64,000 bases of DNA from Bacillus sp. NTK034 (GTDB taxonomy: Bacteria; Bacillota; Bacilli; Bacillales; Cytobacillaceae). The stretch is from assembly GCF_017303275.1 (NCBI RefSeq), contig NZ_JAFKOJ010000014.1:1-64000 (forward strand). The letters are read 5' to 3'. How positions within the stretch are numbered: position 1 is the stretch's first letter; each line of letters begins with the position of its first letter. Of the stretch, positions 60,614-64,000 are shown piece after piece. Below the pieces are notes generated by a model, which was not told where the DNA came from, ran no database searches, and saw only the letters and a list, made by a program, of their open reading frames with translations. Position numbers and translations under genes: made by a program.

Positions 60614-61780
60614 ATGAAAAAGATACTATTCTTTATATTAATTACAACCTTAATTAATTTGTTTCCCCAAAAAACCTATGGTGCAGATAGCCCTAAAGTG
60701 TCCAGCGTTTCCGCTATTTTAATAGATATTAAAACGGCGGAAGTTTTATTTGAAAAGAAAGCTGGTGATAGGATGTACCCGGCAAGCCTGACAAAGATAG
60801 CTACGGCCATTTATGCTATTGAAAAGGGAAATTTAAATGATAATGTAACTATTGGCAAAAATCCTAGGGAAACAGAAGGTACGAGGGTTTATTTAGAAGA
60901 AGGTGAAACTGTCACACTTAGAAAGCTAGTACAAGGTTTGCTTATTAATTCTGGCAATGACGCAGGGATCGCAATAGCAGAACATTTGGATGGCTCTATT
61001 GAGGCATTTTCTAAAAGCCTAAATGAATATTTAGCAAAATTAGGTTTAAAGAACACAGTCTTTAAGAACCCACATGGCCTATTTGACGCTGAACACGTTA
61101 CAACCGCTGAAGATTTAGCTTTGTTAACCCGTTACGCGATGGAAAATAAGGAATTCAAGGAAATTTTCAGTACAAAAGAGCTAAAGTGGCAAGGAGCATC
61201 TTGGGATACGACCCTTTACACCCACCATAAACTTATGAGGGAATCACCATATGAAGGTGTTATAGGCGGGAAAACTGGATTTGTTGATCAATCCGGACAT
61301 ACATTGGTGACAGCTGCTAAAAGAAAAGATTTGAGCTTGATTGTTGTTACATTAAATGCTGCATCTCAAGACATTGCATATGAAGACACAAGGAAGTTAC
61401 TCGATTTTGGATTTAGCCACTATAAAACGTCAACTATACCTAAAGGTATCTCATTTAAAGTTAAAGATAGTATTTATACTGCAAAAAAAAGCATTTATTT
61501 TACTCAAAATATCCAAGGAGATGCACCAAATTTGATAACGGGAGATGGAAGTGTGGAAATTTTGAAGCCAAGCGAAAAATTCCTTTCTGATCTCCAGGGT
61601 GAAGAATTTTTTCAAACAACTAATGAAACAAAGGAAACATTTAAGGAATCAAAAGATCAAAATGTTAAAAAAGGGGGTACCGAAGTTTATTTGTCAGTAA
61701 TAGCACTGCTTTCTGCAATCGCTGCTTTAATAGTAATTAAAAGAAAGCCCCTCAAAAAAGATTCAACAAAAAATTCATAA
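60614..61780 (+). CDS. dacF: D-alanyl-D-alanine carboxypeptidase (DacF-like)
   Basis: This 388-residue exported penicillin-binding protein has a signal peptide, the SxxK motif in PASLTKIATA, SxN in INSGNDAGIA and KTG in GGKTGFVDQSG. It trims pentapeptides in peptidoglycan. A C-terminal membrane helix (LSVIALLSAIAALIVIKRK) anchors it, unlike the amphipathic anchor of DacA. DacF-type enzymes act in the forespore. AAAGGAG precedes the ATG. Confidence 0.9.
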   Translation: MKKILFFILITTLINLFPQKTYGADSPKVSSVSAILIDIKTAEVLFEKKAGDRMYPASLTKIATAIYAIEKGNLNDNVTIGKNPRETEGTRVYLEEGETVTLRKLVQGLLINSGNDAGIAIAEHLDGSIEAFSKSLNEYLAKLGLKNTVFKNPHGLFDAEHVTTAEDLALLTRYAMENKEFKEIFSTKELKWQGASWDTTLYTHHKLMRESPYEGVIGGKTGFVDQSGHTLVTAAKRKDLSLIVVTLNAASQDIAYEDTRKLLDFGFSHYKTSTIPKGISFKVKDSIYTAKKSIYFTQNIQGDAPNLITGDGSVEILKPSEKFLSDLQGEEFFQTTNETKETFKESKDQNVKKGGTEVYLSVIALLSAIAALIVIKRKPLKKDSTKNS

Positions 61781-61880
61781 ATTAGATGACTATCTTCTCT
61801 TTACCCCAGGATAAATATAACTTCTGGGGATTGTGGATAATACCAAATTCAAATCATTAAAAATTGTAGGGGGAAAGAAA

Positions 61881-62459
61881 ATGAAGAGTTTTTATAAACT
61901 GCTGGAAAAGCGGTGGTTTTTATTGCTTTTATTTCTAACAAATTTTTTGGGAACTGTCTATGGCTATATTTGGTATGGAAATCAGTTGTCGCAAACACCT
62001 GCAGAATTCCTGATATTCGTTCCTGATAGCCCTACAGCAAGTTTATTTTTCATCTTCGTTTTAGGAGCTTTTCTGATTAAGAAGAACTGGCCATTAATGG
62101 AAGCTTTAGCTGTAGTAACCCTATTTAAATACGGAATTTGGGCCGTGTTTATGAATATTTTTACCTACTATGCAACTGGTTCTCTCCATTGGACAGGTTA
62201 TATGCTAATTGCGTCTCATGCTTTAATGGCAATTCAGGGATTACTTTATGCTTCGTATTATCGTATAAGATTATGGCATTTGGTAATTGCAGCTATTTGG
62301 ATATTACATAACGATGTCATCGACTATGTGTTTTTCATGATGCCGTGGTATGGTCCCTTAAGTAATTACACACCGCAAATAGGATATTTTTCTTTTTGGT
62401 TAAGCATAGCCACATTACTAATAACTTATTTCCTTGTCATCAAGAGAAAAGGGAGCTGA
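61881..62459 (+). CDS. DUF1405 membrane protein (YpjA-like)
   Basis: This 192-residue integral membrane protein has about six helices. LTNFLGTVYGYIWYGNQLSQ near the N-terminus and FVPDSPTASLFF are typical of DUF1405. The start at 61,881 follows AGGGGGAAAG, and the longer frame is rejected. The function is unknown. It follows the carboxypeptidase gene in the same direction. Confidence 0.85.
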   Translation: MKSFYKLLEKRWFLLLLFLTNFLGTVYGYIWYGNQLSQTPAEFLIFVPDSPTASLFFIFVLGAFLIKKNWPLMEALAVVTLFKYGIWAVFMNIFTYYATGSLHWTGYMLIASHALMAIQGLLYASYYRIRLWHLVIAAIWILHNDVIDYVFFMMPWYGPLSNYTPQIGYFSFWLSIATLLITYFLVIKRKGS

Positions 62460-62515
62460 ACAGCTCCCTGATATTGAACTTATATATTTAGTGAAAGATT
62501 TAATTATAATTATTA

Positions 62516-62836
62516 CTAATAATTCCTTAGCTGACCTTGATCTTCAATATAATCTAAATTTGTAATTGAAATAGAACCTTTTTTTGAATGAGCTTCTAAA
62601 GATAAAAGGGAATTTGAATATATTTTTAACATTCTTCTCAGTTCAGTTGGAATAGAGAACTTCCCGTTCCTATAAATTACTTTATTTAAATGAACATCTT
62701 CGTGATGTTTACTAATCAATAAGCGCCCTGCCTCCATATATATATATACATATTCTCCATCATTTACACACAATTTTTTCTTTAGTGCTAATGGAACTGA
62801 GATTTGGCCATTTTTTGATAACTTTTTAATATACAA
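62516..62836 (-). CDS. Duplicated AbrB/SpoVT-like DNA-binding protein
   Basis: This 106-residue protein has two swapped-hairpin motifs, KNGQISVPLALKKKL (about residues 8-22) and NGKFSIPTELRRML (about 57-70), so it looks like an internal AbrB duplication or a pseudo-dimer. It starts 21 bp behind the response-regulator gene on the same strand and probably shares its operon. Confidence 0.7.
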   Translation of the reverse strand: MYIKKLSKNGQISVPLALKKKLCVNDGEYVYIYMEAGRLLISKHHEDVHLNKVIYRNGKFSIPTELRRMLKIYSNSLLSLEAHSKKGSISITNLDYIEDQGQLRNY

Positions 62837-62857
62837 GGAATCTTCATCCTTTCTATT

Positions 62858-63541
62858 CTATAAATTTCCGCTGGTATTCCATTTATATCCTGTCCCCCAA
62901 ACTGTAACTAAATGATGATCAACGGGATAATCAGACTGCCTTAACTTCTCTCGGATATTTCTTATATGCGAGTCAATCGTCCTGTTATCTGTCTGGTCAT
63001 TATTCTCCCAGATACTTTTTAGCAGTGCTTCACGGGAAAACACATAGTTGGGTTTTTTTAGCATTGTTCCTAAAAGGGCAAATTCCTTCGGGGTTAACGG
63101 GATTGAATTACCGTTATAAGTAAGATCAAATCCGCTTTCGTCGTACATTAACCCATGGGAGGAAAGGCCAGTCTTCTTGGGAGTTGTAGTTCTTCTTATT
63201 AAAGCCTCCACTCTTGCTAACAGTTCTTCCTCATTAAAAGGTTTGATAATATAATCATCCGCTCCTAGCTTAAATCCATTAAGTATATCTTGTTTTTCTT
63301 TGTTGGCTGTCAATATTATGATTGGAACATTAGAATTTTTTCGAATCTCTTTGCAGACTGTCCAACCATCTATATCAGATAATGAAATCTCTAAAATCAC
63401 TAGCGATACATTTTCCAAAGTTAGGCATGTCAATACGTGCTTGATAGAGTGAGAATGCACACATTGATAGTATGGTGAGAGAAGATTTCCTAAATAGTTA
63501 ACTACTCCTTGATCTTCATCAATAATCATGATCTTAGTCAT
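62858..63541 (-). CDS. OmpR-family response regulator with Glu at the phosphoacceptor site
   Basis: This 227-residue protein has an N-terminal receiver domain (acidic pocket in IDEDQG, conserved Thr in IIILTAN, Lys in DYIIKPF) and a C-terminal winged helix (LTPKEFALLGTMLKKPNYVF, RTIDSHIRNIREKLR). The residue expected to be phosphorylated is Glu51 (LVILEISLSDIDG) instead of Asp, so the protein cannot be phosphorylated in the normal way. No histidine kinase is in the window. GAGGAG precedes the ATG. Confidence 0.9.
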   Translation of the reverse strand: MTKIMIIDEDQGVVNYLGNLLSPYYQCVHSHSIKHVLTCLTLENVSLVILEISLSDIDGWTVCKEIRKNSNVPIIILTANKEKQDILNGFKLGADDYIIKPFNEEELLARVEALIRRTTTPKKTGLSSHGLMYDESGFDLTYNGNSIPLTPKEFALLGTMLKKPNYVFSREALLKSIWENNDQTDNRTIDSHIRNIREKLRQSDYPVDHHLVTVWGTGYKWNTSGNL

Positions 63542-64000
63542 TACAGTTGCTCCTCATTTGGTAATATCCTTAAAGTTACTTTACAAAAAAAATATGAAGA
63601 AATTTTGCATTATTATTATCTTCCAAAAAAATTCTTAGGTATTTTCTATACTAGGAAATTGAAATCAGTATGCATTCAATCTATGTGGAAGTAATTGCTT
63701 AATTAAAGTCATAGATAACAAAGGAGCAAAACAAGATAAGGAGGCAACTTTTGAAGAGAACTAATGGGTATAAAATAAAACATGGCTTGACGGTATGTAT
63801 ATACTGAGAAAACAGTTAAAAATTATAGACTCAATCGATTGGTAAAGTCCCAGCTTTGTTCTTTTTCTAATAAATTCTTGTAACCTTATCATTAAATTAG
63901 ACAGGTTAATCGATTATTTTGTATAATAAAGTTTTTTTCAATTTTAAATTTCATCTAGCAGGATTCTCACTTAAGCAATAATTAACTTACGGATTACCTT
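63542..64000. other. Right-end region without a convincing gene
   Basis: AAGGAGG at about 63,739 precedes TTG and an 18-codon frame (KRTNGYKIKHGLTVCIY). It is too short to support a function. No other gene or repeat is recognised up to the window edge. Confidence 0.3.

Noticed and set aside
63739-63806. 18-codon frame behind an AAGGAGG box at the right end
   Set aside because: Too short and without context to call a gene.

Overview
The window reads as part of a large accessory replicon, most likely a megaplasmid, of a low-GC endospore-forming Bacillus-type bacterium. AGGAGG-type ribosome sites, intrinsic terminators, a germination receptor, Spo0E-, RsfA- and YwmB-like proteins and a DacF-type carboxypeptidase point to the host group. 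Orphan replication genes (topoisomerase III, HolA, a UvrD-type helicase), a stand-alone FtsK gamma domain, a Xer-like recombinase and many tiny genes point to a plasmid. No tRNA, rRNA or CRISPR array was seen.

Region 1 (1-11.4 kb) is a broad-spectrum mercury-resistance island of the Bacillus TnMERI1/Tn5084 type: Tn3-family tnpA and tnpR, then merB3-merR-merE-merT-merP-like-merA and merR2-merB2-merB1. Three MerR-type promoters share a 20-bp spacer. The right edge is decayed: it ends in a relic of a related tnpA 3' end in opposite orientation. The second regulator lacks the mercury-binding cysteines, and the middle lyase has Ser in place of the catalytic Asp.

Region 2 (11.4-15.6 kb) holds small uncharacterised genes. 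They include a candidate peptide-modification cassette: an unannotated 41-residue peptide, an HExxH protein resembling peptide beta-hydroxylases, and a divergent Cys-rich protein.

Region 3 (15,641-24,381) is a complete 8.7-kb Tn3-family transposon with 38-bp terminal inverted repeats and a 5-bp target duplication (TACAA). It carries tnpR, tnpA and a three-gene GerA-type germination receptor. It splits a 137-codon gene whose halves rejoin in frame.

Region 4 (24.4-50 kb) is plasmid backbone and accessory DNA: a macro-domain protein, an HNH protein with an internal duplication, a HEPN-like protein, a Xer-like recombinase, an FtsK gamma domain, HolA, a SigO/RsoA/YvrJ-like sigma locus, an orphan DndC-like sulfurtransferase with an XF1762-type GNAT protein, a UvrD helicase and topoisomerase III. 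Many genes here and in region 5 have an intrinsic terminator between promoter and ribosome site, suggesting widespread attenuation.

Region 5 (50-64 kb) is rich in signalling and sporulation functions: two HTH-TPR (RNPP-like) regulators, a two-domain cell-wall hydrolase, a Spo0E-like phosphatase, an RsfA-like regulator, YwmB, DacF and DUF1405 proteins, and a response regulator with Glu at the phosphoacceptor site. The most striking item is a secreted 79-residue propeptide directly behind the second HTH-TPR regulator. It contains four copies of GIPTQH at an exact 15-residue period, with the last copy at the C-terminus, and is a strong candidate for a quorum-sensing pheromone precursor.
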